DNA from: an uncultured Collinsella sp.
GTDB lineage: Bacteria; Actinomycetota; Coriobacteriia; Coriobacteriales; Coriobacteriaceae
Length of the DNA: 24,326 nt
Assembly (NCBI GenBank): GCA_934654625.1
Contig: CAKUGM010000023.1
Coordinates: 1 to 24,326 of the forward strand
Direction: 5' to 3'
Below the pieces are notes generated by a model. It made no database searches. It saw only the letters and a list, made by a program, of their open reading frames with translations, and had not been told where the DNA came from. Below, in pieces: positions 9,307 to 16,195 of the stretch. The stretch's first letter is position 1. Each line of letters begins with the position of its first letter. A program made the translations under genes and the position numbers.

Positions 9307-10005
9307 CTACTTAGATGGCCGGCGCTCCGGGTACTTGGCGGTGTAGCCCTCGATGTGCAGCGTCGAAGCGATGATGTCCTTCACAGTCTCGTCGGGCACA
9401 TCTGGATGCGTGCGGATATACATGAGCAAGCCCATGACGAGTGTGTAGAACGTTTCGTAAACATGGTCGATGCGCAGGTCATGATGGGCGATGAAGTCGG
9501 CAACGGTCGTCTCGCACAGGTAATGCGCCACGCGCTCGACCGCATGGTGCAAAAAGCCGCCGTAGAGGGCGCCGCTGCCCGAGGTAAGTGTGGCCGGCAG
9601 CTCGTGGCCGTCTACCACGAGGCGCTTGAACAGCGGGGCCACGGTATCGAGCGCGCCTTCGATATCGCCCACGACGCGGCTTGCATTCCAGCGTTCGAGC
9701 TCGTGAATAAAGCCTTCGATGGCTTCATCCATAACGGCCTCGACGGCAGCATCCATATCGGAAAAGTAATGGTAAAAAAGCGAGCGCGTGCAGCCGGCCT
9801 GCTTGGCCACGGCGGATACCGAAAGATGGGATACACCGCGCTCGGCGCTGACGATGCGTACCGCCTTGAGGATTCTGCGGCGGCGCTCGTCTCCAGGCAG
9901 GCGCTTGGGGACGGCGGCCGTGGAGGCGCGTTCGTCCAGCTGGGGTTCAATTATTTGCGGGGCGGCATCGTGCGTTAGGTCCGATGTCACGCTGCGGGTG
10001 CTCAT
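9307..10005 (-). CDS. TetR/AcrR-family transcriptional regulator
   Basis: 232 residues. A ~38-residue variable N-terminal extension precedes the TetR DNA-binding domain (~40-90) with RRRRILKAVRIVSAERGVSHLSVSAVAKQAGCTRSLFYHYFSDMDAAVEAV, the helix-turn-helix at ~62-83. The C-terminal ligand/dimer domain is divergent, so the effector is unknown. It is divergent from the flavoprotein gene at 10193, with two palindromes of the TTGACR-N3-YGTCAA type between them (10065-10102) and a third before hypB. TetR proteins typically repress their own and neighbouring promoters, so a regulon of tetR, the membrane protein, the flavoprotein-hypA unit and hypB is likely. Start: ATG at 10005. Confidence 0.92.
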   Translation of the reverse strand: MSTRSVTSDLTHDAAPQIIEPQLDERASTAAVPKRLPGDERRRRILKAVRIVSAERGVSHLSVSAVAKQAGCTRSLFYHYFSDMDAAVEAVMDEAIEGFIHELERWNASRVVGDIEGALDTVAPLFKRLVVDGHELPATLTSGSGALYGGFLHHAVERVAHYLCETTVADFIAHHDLRIDHVYETFYTLVMGLLMYIRTHPDVPDETVKDIIASTLHIEGYTAKYPERRPSK

Positions 10006-10054
10006 CCGCTCGCCGCCTTTCTGATGCTTCGGCCCGGTGATTCACTTCCTAGTC

Positions 10055-10102
10055 TTGAATATTGTTGACGGTTCGTCAATACTGTTTTTGACAGTATGTC
10101 AA
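10055..10102. promoter_or_regulatory. Tandem TetR-type operators in the tetR/flavoprotein divergent promoter
   Basis: Two 15-bp palindromes with 3-base centres: TTGACG-GTT-CGTCAA (10065-10079) and TTGACA-GTA-TGTCAA (10088-10102), centres 23 bp apart. The first is preceded by CTTGAATATTG exactly as at the hypB operator. TTGAAT (10056-10061) and AATACT (10078-10083), 16 bases apart, are possible -35/-10 elements for the rightward gene and would be covered by a bound repressor. Confidence 0.75.
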
Positions 10103-10192
10103 CTTCGCGGGCTGAGCGTGCAGGGGCGCGCTCAGCTTGCTTAAAGGGAGACCGCAGCTTGCGCAATCGCCGCGCGGCAAGGGAGGGACGCC

Positions 10193-12976
10193 ATGATTCT
10201 CAATGGACCGGGGATTAGCTATACCGAGCCCGATATCGGTGCGGAGTTCGTACTGCCGCTGCCCGAGCATCCGCGCGAGAAGATCGTGAAGCTCTGCGAG
10301 CACTGCACGAATCGCCTGCTCCACCGCGATGAGCTGCTGGGCTACGAATACTGGTCGTTTGCCGAGGCGGCGACCGATGAACAGGCAGATGTCCTGCTTA
10401 AGATGAAGATGCGCCGACCCTACACCCTGGCCGAGATGGTCAAGCTGACGGGCATGCCCGAGGCCGAGATCGAGAAGATGCTCGACGACATGAGCTACAC
10501 CGGCTTGCTTGAGTACAACTGGGAAAACCCCACGCGCACCAAGCAGTGGGTGCTTCCCATGCTCGTTCCCGGTTCTGCCGAGTTCCTCAACATGCGCGTG
10601 AGCCAGCTGGACGAGCACCCGGTGTTCGCCAAGTTCTTCGAACAGGCGTCCAAGGGCCCGCTGTCCAAGGCGACGCCGATGGTTCCGCCCGGAGGCGCTG
10701 GCATCGGCATGCACGTTATCCCCGTCGAGCAGGCCATCGATGCCGCGAGTACTTCGGTGCCTATCGAGCACATCGAGCACTGGCTGGACAAGTACGATGG
10801 CAAGTACGCTGCATCTACCTGCAGCTGCCGTGCAAGCCGTAAGGTTTTGGGCGAGGGTTGCGGCGACGACCCGCGCGATTGGTGCATCGCCGTGGGCGAC
10901 ATGGCCGATTACGTGGTCGAGACCGACCGCGGCCACTACATCACGCGCGAGGAGGTCTACGACATTCTGCGCGCGGCTGAGGACAACGGCTTTGTGCATC
11001 AGATCACCAATATCGATGGCGAAAACAAGATCTTCGCCATCTGCAACTGCAACGTGAACGTGTGCTATGCATTGCGCACCTCGCAGCTGTTCAACACGCC
11101 CAACTTGTCGCGTTCCGCTTATGTTGCGCACACGGAAGCCGATAAATGCGTGGCGTGCGGTCGCTGCGTGGAGGTGTGTCCTGCGGGTGCCGTCAAGCTG
11201 GGCCAGAAGCTTTGCAGCAAGACGACGGGCAAGGTCCCCGAGCATCCGCGCCAAGAGCTGCCCGATGCCGTGAAGTGGGGGCCGGAGAAATGGTCGCCCA
11301 ACTACCGCAACGACAATCGCGTCGAGACGCATGAGGCGGGCACTGCGCCCTGCAAGACCGCCTGCCCGGCGCATATCGCTGTTCAAGGCTACCTCAAGCT
11401 CGCGGCACAGGGTCGCTATGACGAGGCCCTGGCACTCATCAAGCGCGAGAACCCGCTGCCCGCCGTATGCGGCCGCATTTGTAATCGCCGCTGCGAGGAC
11501 GCGTGCACACGTGGCAGGGTCGATGCCGCTATCGCCATTGACGAGGTGAAGAAGTTCATCGCCCAGCGCGACCTGGACGCCGCCACGCGCTATGTCCCGC
11601 CGGTGGTCACGCCCACGCGCGCGGGCGGTTTTGACCAGAAGGTCGCCATCATCGGCGCTGGCCCCGCGGGCCTTTCGTGCGCGTTCTATCTGGCAGAGAA
11701 GGGCTACAAGCCGGTTGTGTTCGAGAAGATGCCGCGTCCCGGCGGCATGCTCACCTATGGCATTCCCTCCTTCAAGCTCGAGAAAGACGTCATTGAGGCG
11801 GAGGTCGAGGTCATCCGCGAGATGGGCGCCGAGTTCCGCTATGGCGTGGAGGTGGGCCGCGATGTGACGCTCGCCGAGCTGCGCGAGCAGGGCTTCGCTG
11901 CCTTCTATGTTGCCATCGGTTGCCAGGGCGGCCGCCTGCCTGGCGTTGACGGACAGGACGCGAAGGGCGTTTGGACCGCTGTTGACTTCCTGGCCAAGTA
12001 CACCGATCAGGCCGCAGGCGCTGCCCCCGCGATGGACCGCACGGTGGTTGTGGGCGGCGGCAACGTGGCTATCGACGCCGCGCGCGTGGCAGCTCGCACT
12101 CAGGCTCCCGAGGTCGCGATGCTGTGCCTCGAGTCTGCCGAGGAGATGCCCGCAAGCGACGAAGAGGTTGCCGAGGCTCGCGAGGACGGCGTCGATATCC
12201 GTTGCGGCTGGGGCCCCAAGGAGGTCCTTGCCGACGAGGCGGGCGCGGTGTGTGGCATCGTGTTCAAGCGTTGTACGCGCGTGTTTGGCGACGACGGCCG
12301 TTTTGCTCCCGAGTATGACGAGAACGACCTCGTGACCATCGAGTGCGACCAGGTTGTCTTTGCTATCGGCCAGAGCATCGAGTGGGGCAACTTGCTGGAG
12401 GGCTCTGCCGTCGAGCTCGGCCGTGGGCAGGGCGCCGTTGCCGATCCGCAGACGTATCAGACCGCCGAGCCCGACATCTTTGTGGGCGGCGACGTCTACA
12501 CCGGTCCCAAGTTCGCCATCGATGCCATCGCCGCGGGTCATGAAGCCGCCGTGTCGATTCATCGCTTTGTTCAGCATGGAACGCTCACCATTGGACGCAA
12601 CCAGCGCAAGTATGCTGAGCTCAACAAGGACGACGCCGATCTTTCGAGCTACGACACCGCTCAGCGCGAGGTCCCGGCGGCCAAGGATGCTGCTGCTGCC
12701 AAGGCAGCTCCCTTCCGCGAGTATGTGGAGATGCTTACCGAGGAACAGGTGCGTGCCGAGACCGCCCGCTGCCTGGGCTGCGGTGCGTCCGTTGTCGACC
12801 CCAACAAGTGCATCGGCTGCGGTTTGTGCACGACCAAGTGCGCGTTCGACGCCATTCACCTTACGCGCGAGCGTTCCGAGTGCTCCAACATGGTCAAGTA
12901 CGAAAAGAAGGTTCCCTCGCTGGCGAAATACGCCCTCAAACGCGAGATCAAGATTCGTTTTGGTAAGAAGAAGTAG
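10193..12976 (+). CDS. Large iron-sulfur flavoprotein with GltD-like NAD(P)H oxidoreductase core
   Basis: 927 residues, cytosolic. Parts in order: N-terminal region with CEHC (35-38) and a winged-helix-like stretch (~60-110); a cysteine-rich domain with CSC (210-212), C223, C231 and CNCNVNVC (284-291); a ferredoxin [4Fe-4S] motif CVACGRCVEVCP (319-330); a glutamate-synthase-beta-type domain with its cluster cysteines (C387, C391, C426, C430, C434, C438), FAD site GAGPAG (488-493) and NAD(P)H site GGGNVAIDAARVA (621-633), FAD-closing GGDVYTGPKFAIDAIAAG (~765-782); and a C-terminal ferredoxin-like pair CLGC (860-863) and CIGCGLCTTKC (873-883). This family moves electrons between NAD(P)H and ferredoxin-type centres; the partner is unknown. 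No glutamate synthase alpha subunit is nearby. hypA follows, so a link to hydrogen or formate metabolism is plausible but inferred. Confidence 0.9.
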   Translation: MILNGPGISYTEPDIGAEFVLPLPEHPREKIVKLCEHCTNRLLHRDELLGYEYWSFAEAATDEQADVLLKMKMRRPYTLAEMVKLTGMPEAEIEKMLDDMSYTGLLEYNWENPTRTKQWVLPMLVPGSAEFLNMRVSQLDEHPVFAKFFEQASKGPLSKATPMVPPGGAGIGMHVIPVEQAIDAASTSVPIEHIEHWLDKYDGKYAASTCSCRASRKVLGEGCGDDPRDWCIAVGDMADYVVETDRGHYITREEVYDILRAAEDNGFVHQITNIDGENKIFAICNCNVNVCYALRTSQLFNTPNLSRSAYVAHTEADKCVACGRCVEVCPAGAVKLGQKLCSKTTGKVPEHPRQELPDAVKWGPEKWSPNYRNDNRVETHEAGTAPCKTACPAHIAVQGYLKLAAQGRYDEALALIKRENPLPAVCGRICNRRCEDACTRGRVDAAIAIDEVKKFIAQRDLDAATRYVPPVVTPTRAGGFDQKVAIIGAGPAGLSCAFYLAEKGYKPVVFEKMPRPGGMLTYGIPSFKLEKDVIEAEVEVIREMGAEFRYGVEVGRDVTLAELREQGFAAFYVAIGCQGGRLPGVDGQDAKGVWTAVDFLAKYTDQAAGAAPAMDRTVVVGGGNVAIDAARVAARTQAPEVAMLCLESAEEMPASDEEVAEAREDGVDIRCGWGPKEVLADEAGAVCGIVFKRCTRVFGDDGRFAPEYDENDLVTIECDQVVFAIGQSIEWGNLLEGSAVELGRGQGAVADPQTYQTAEPDIFVGGDVYTGPKFAIDAIAAGHEAAVSIHRFVQHGTLTIGRNQRKYAELNKDDADLSSYDTAQREVPAAKDAAAAKAAPFREYVEMLTEEQVRAETARCLGCGASVVDPNKCIGCGLCTTKCAFDAIHLTRERSECSNMVKYEKKVPSLAKYALKREIKIRFGKKK

Positions 12977-13014
12977 CGCGGCGGACCTCGAGGCTTAATC
13001 GCTGCGCTGGGATG

Positions 13015-13048
13015 GGCGGGGCCGGACGCAATGCCGGTCTCGCCTTTT
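13015..13048 (+). terminator. Terminator-like hairpin between the flavoprotein gene and hypA
   Basis: An 11-bp stem (GGCGGGGCCGG with CCGGTCTCGCC, two G-U pairs), 8-base loop and TTTT run. It ends 18 bases before the hypA start, so hypA depends on readthrough or on conditional folding. Confidence 0.7.
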
Positions 13049-13066
13049 AGATAAGAGGTTGATGCC

Positions 13067-13537
13067 ATGCACGAGCTGGGCATCGTATTTCATATCATCA
13101 GGACAGTCGAGGACGCGTGCCGCGATAACGCGATTTTGCGCGTGTCGTCGGTGACGCTGCAGCTCGGCGAGGTTTCGGGCGTGGTTCCGCACTATCTTGA
13201 GGATGCCTGGCGCTGGGCGAGCAGCAAGAATCCGCTGGTGACAGGTGCCGAGCTCAAGGTCGAGGAGATCCCCGCGGTCACGTATTGCGAGGACTGCAAA
13301 AAGACGTACGAGACGGTGAAGCACGGCAAGACATGCCCGTATTGCGGGAGCGTGCGCACGTACCTGGTGCAGGGCCAAGAGGTGATGGTGAAGGAGATCG
13401 AGACTCCCGACGAGCAGCTCTCGCGCGACGATGCGGGCGATGAGTACGTTGACGGTGCGTCTCCGCTGGGCCATGCGGCGGCAGGCGAGACGTCGCCGGA
13501 TCCGGTGGATGCCGCCAACCCGTTGATTATCGAGTAG
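13067..13537 (+). CDS. hypA: HypA, nickel metallochaperone for hydrogenase maturation
   Basis: 156 residues. It begins MHELGI; His2 with the N-terminal amine is the nickel site of HypA. A beta-strand region (SSVTLQLGEVSGV) precedes the zinc finger with C74/C77 (CEDC) and C90/C93 (CPYC). HypA passes Ni(II) with HypB (7293-7979) to the hydrogenase large subunit. Most HypA proteins are ~113-120 residues; this one carries ~40 extra residues, acidic and Pro/Ala-rich, after VMVKEIE. ATG at 13067 has ATAAGAGG upstream. It follows the flavoprotein gene across a terminator-like hairpin. Confidence 0.95.
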   Translation: MHELGIVFHIIRTVEDACRDNAILRVSSVTLQLGEVSGVVPHYLEDAWRWASSKNPLVTGAELKVEEIPAVTYCEDCKKTYETVKHGKTCPYCGSVRTYLVQGQEVMVKEIETPDEQLSRDDAGDEYVDGASPLGHAAAGETSPDPVDAANPLIIE

Positions 13538-13626
13538 GGCGGGCTTCGCGGTCTGGTGTGTCGGGCCATCTACCATGTTGCTTTGCCGCCTTTTTACGTT
13601 GACGTATGCGGGCGGGTCACATCTGC

Positions 13627-13632
13627 TAGAAT
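13627..13632 (+). promoter_or_regulatory. Possible -10 element of the tRNA gene
   Basis: TAGAAT lies 12 bases before the tRNA 5' end, a normal distance. The best -35 candidate, TTGACG (13599-13604), is 22 bases away, longer than usual, so the promoter call is tentative. Confidence 0.4.
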
Positions 13633-13644
13633 GCAATACGCAAT

Positions 13645-13720
13645 GCCTCAGTAGCTCAGGGGATAGAGCACCGCTCTCCTAAAGCGGGTGTCGTACGTTC
13701 GAATCGTATCTGGGGCACCA
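13645..13720 (+). tRNA. tRNA-Arg (anticodon CCU)
   Basis: 76 nt including encoded CCA (13718-13720). Acceptor stem GCCTCAG/CTGGGGC (one G-U), D stem GCTC/GAGC, anticodon stem CCGCT/AGCGG with loop CTCCTAA giving anticodon CCU (reads AGG), T stem GTACG/CGTAT with loop TTCGAAT. All four arms fold by hand. Arg tRNA genes are common integration sites for islands, and the next genes look accessory, but no duplicated 3' end was found in the window. Confidence 0.96.
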
Positions 13721-13729
13721 GAATTTACG

Positions 13730-13763
13730 CAGACCGGAAACCAATTGGTTTCCGGTCTGTTTG
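13730..13763 (+). terminator. Terminator of tRNA-Arg: 30-bp perfect palindrome
   Basis: CAGACCGGAAACCAA followed by its exact reverse complement (13730-13759), then TTT. It starts ten bases after the tRNA 3' end. Confidence 0.9.
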
Positions 13764-13849
13764 CTTTTGCGGGTCGTTATATATGCGTGCGGGGGAGAGG
13801 CGGGGACGAAAGCGCGCCTGGGGCTCGTTGGGCGATCCTCTCGCCGGGC

Positions 13850-13917
13850 AAACCCACGCACAAACGTTCACTTTTTCTTATTTTTGGCAAAAAGTTGACG
13901 TTTGTGCGTGGGTTTTT
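13850..13917. terminator. Long hairpin with T-run, bidirectional terminator-like
   Basis: A 27-bp stem with two mismatches: the outer 18 bp AAACCCACGCACAAACGT pair perfectly, followed by an inner CTTTTT/AAAAAG segment; the loop is 12 bases. A TTTTT run follows at 13913-13917. It lies between the tRNA and the 3' end of the DUF262 gene. It is unusually long for a simple terminator. Confidence 0.7.
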
Positions 13918-13983
13918 ATTTGCTGTCGCCACAGCGTCTGGTTTGGCGCGGCGATGCGGCTGTATCGCGAAAGTCGAGTGCCC

Positions 13984-15795
13984 CTAGAGGCTTTCAAAGT
14001 AGCGGCGAATTTTCCGGGCCATCAAGGCGCGCCTCTCCGCAAGAAATACCTCGTAGTCTTTAGCGGTCATATGGAATATTCCCTCAGGAATGCAGTTCGC
14101 CTTAAGGTTCGATGCGAGCGTTTCCTCATTGGAGATATCTCCAAAATAGGGTTTTCCCTCGGTGACGGCATCGTGCGCTTGGGAGAAATAGTCGCTGGGA
14201 CTTTTCTCTCCGATAGCGATGTTGATGCGCTTTTCCAGATAGGTATAGTTGGCTATTTGGTTGTGGAGCCGCTGGGGTGCGTCGATCTCCTTGCGCAGAT
14301 AAGCCTTTGGGAAGATGTGATGGACGTCTCCCACGTTGCCTATGACGTCGGCGACTTTGAAGCCGTTCGTGAACAGGGTATTGTCGGCCGCGCGGACTTG
14401 CGAGGCAACGTAAGCCATCCAGGCGCCGGTGCGCGTGGAGGTTGTGGTCAGGTTTTGCGGTAAGGTGACGCTCCAGAAATTGTCGGATAGCTGGGACGCT
14501 GCGATTTCGTTGTAGAAGGACACAAAGCCCTGATCGGCTATGCGGCGCATGTCACGGTCCATGATGGATTCGGGTGATCCGGAGTATCTGCCGGTGAGTA
14601 CCGACATCACGTACCAGCGCTGGACCCATCGCTTGACATCGGTCGAGGGGATGGAGCTGTCTTCCTTGAGCGTTAGATACAGGTTGTATGCGAAGTTTAC
14701 GGCGCCTTTCGAGCCGATAATCGCAGGGGAGACAAAGCCTGCCGAGCGCAATGCGGCGGTGAAGTCCTGAAAGTTTCCTTTATGCATGAACTTGATCACG
14801 CCGTCATGCAGTTTGGCAAACGAAGCGTCTGCGATTTCGCTCTTGAAGTCTCGCGCTTCGAAGTCGCGGCCTGAGAGAAGGGAGACTAGGTCAGCGAGCT
14901 TGCCGCGACGGAACATGTGCATGAAAGCCACGCGCAAGACATCGTTATAGTCTGGATCGTAGATGTCGTCCTTATCGTCTTTAAGCCATGCGGCTTTGTC
15001 TGCATATTCGGATGCCATGAACTCGGCGTCGTTTTCGGTAATAGTTGCCCAGAACTCCGGCTTGACCGAGAGGTGGCAGTAGTAATCGATTGCCTTGCGC
15101 AGCATGTTGCCACCGTGGACTTCGTCGGCGGCTATCTTCGACATGGCAAAGTCGGCTTGTGAAAGAACGGCGCCCTTCGAATTGATGCGAATGAAGATGT
15201 CAGTCACTTCGTCGATGCTGCATTCTGCGGCTACCACGATGCAGCCCAGCTGGCGCGTGGCGATCGCTTTGAGATCGGTGATCCGGGAGTTGACTATTTT
15301 GGGGTTGCAATCAGGATTAGCTTGGATGTAATCGTTGACGAACGACCATGAATCGAAATCCGGTGCGAAGAATTCCGCGATATCGGATATCCAACGAGAA
15401 TCTTTCTTGATGACAGGTGTGAGAACGGCGAACGGCGTGTCCTCACCCTCATAGAGAGGGTTGAAGGCAATCTTTATGCGTTTGGATTCATAATCGTCGT
15501 TGAGAACTGCCTTGCCGGCAAGTGCGGCGGTAAGCGCTGTTACCCGCTGCTGGCCGTCGATGAGGACCGTCTTTCCCTCGGCAACTCCGCCGCCCTTGAT
15601 CTTCACATCAGGGTTCTTCCAGGTAATGAGGTAGCCAGTTGGGTAGCCATGGTAAAGGGAGTCGACAAGATCGCGAACCTTGGTGCTATCCCATACAAAG
15701 GGACGCTGTATTTCAGGGATGGCGATATCGCCAGATTCGATAAGGCCGAGGATGCTCTGCACGGAGTATGTGGTGACGCTATAGCAGTCTTTCAT
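13984..15795 (-). CDS. DUF262 / HNH nuclease-type protein, GmrSD-like restriction candidate
   Basis: 603 residues. The N-terminal DUF262 domain (ParB/Srx-like fold) shows IPEIQRPFVWD (~25-35) and LIDGQQRVTALTAAL (~78-92), the nucleotide-binding signature. The C-terminal half ends in a His-Me-finger/HNH (DUF1524-like) segment with VHHIFPKAYLRKE and NQIANYTYLEKRINIAIG. This is the single-chain layout of GmrSD-type type IV restriction enzymes, which cut DNA with modified bases such as glucosylated hydroxymethylcytosine. It stands alone, beside a tRNA-Arg gene, and its codon use looks less GC-biased than that of the chaperone genes, all suggesting horizontal acquisition as a phage defence gene. 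Activity and target are inferred. Start ATG at 15795, RBS AGGAT. Confidence 0.88.
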   Translation of the reverse strand: MKDCYSVTTYSVQSILGLIESGDIAIPEIQRPFVWDSTKVRDLVDSLYHGYPTGYLITWKNPDVKIKGGGVAEGKTVLIDGQQRVTALTAALAGKAVLNDDYESKRIKIAFNPLYEGEDTPFAVLTPVIKKDSRWISDIAEFFAPDFDSWSFVNDYIQANPDCNPKIVNSRITDLKAIATRQLGCIVVAAECSIDEVTDIFIRINSKGAVLSQADFAMSKIAADEVHGGNMLRKAIDYYCHLSVKPEFWATITENDAEFMASEYADKAAWLKDDKDDIYDPDYNDVLRVAFMHMFRRGKLADLVSLLSGRDFEARDFKSEIADASFAKLHDGVIKFMHKGNFQDFTAALRSAGFVSPAIIGSKGAVNFAYNLYLTLKEDSSIPSTDVKRWVQRWYVMSVLTGRYSGSPESIMDRDMRRIADQGFVSFYNEIAASQLSDNFWSVTLPQNLTTTSTRTGAWMAYVASQVRAADNTLFTNGFKVADVIGNVGDVHHIFPKAYLRKEIDAPQRLHNQIANYTYLEKRINIAIGEKSPSDYFSQAHDAVTEGKPYFGDISNEETLASNLKANCIPEGIFHMTAKDYEVFLAERRALMARKIRRYFESL

Positions 15796-16195
15796 ATGAA
15801 ATCCTAGATAAATCGAGGTCGCTTCGCTGGGGTCATTTTACCTCTTAGGGGCACAATGTTGATAAGGTTGCGTTTGGATGAATGCGGGGGCGTCAAGCGA
15901 TGCCCGCCTTTCTCAACCGTCTCCCGCGTCTCCGTCCGGCTCCATTTCCGGGCCATGCGGCCATCACTGCCGGTGGATAATGAGCCGCCGGGCGATATGA
16001 ACAGGGCGCTTGCCCCCTGTACCATCTAACGTGTTACATAAGATCGCAAAGCTATTGAAAACGGCGTCACCGCGACTGCCGTCGGACACATGCCGCAGCG
16101 ACCTCGACATCAACCGTCGGTACTCATGGTTGCACCAAGGCGCGTCAAACGCCGGTTTCACTCCTTTGCGAGTCCGCCAGGACGAGAGGAGCGTC
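15796..16195. other. 400-base divergent intergenic region and surface-protein leader
   Basis: No convincing gene. It must hold promoters for the DUF262 gene (leftwards) and the surface protein (rightwards). The right part holds GATCGCAAAGCTA at 16043-16055 followed by a 5-bp stem ACGGC/GCCGT (16061-16082) and a GGCG/CGCC hairpin near 16139-16153, a possibly structured 5' leader. The GCAAAGC core recalls the c-di-GMP-I riboswitch, but the GAAA tetraloop helix of that class was not found. Confidence 0.35.

Noticed and set aside
10076..12859. A 927-codon open frame on the - strand opposite the flavoprotein gene
   Set aside because: Antisense shadow of a clear gene; repetitive His/Leu/Ala-rich composition with no family similarity. 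Equal length is coincidence.
13645..13720. tRNA 3' end as an attachment site with a duplicated copy
   Set aside because: No second copy of the last ~20 tRNA bases and no integrase gene were found in the window.
16010..16195. Upstream in-frame extension of the surface protein
   Set aside because: It would bury the signal peptide; the ATG at 16196 has a good RBS.
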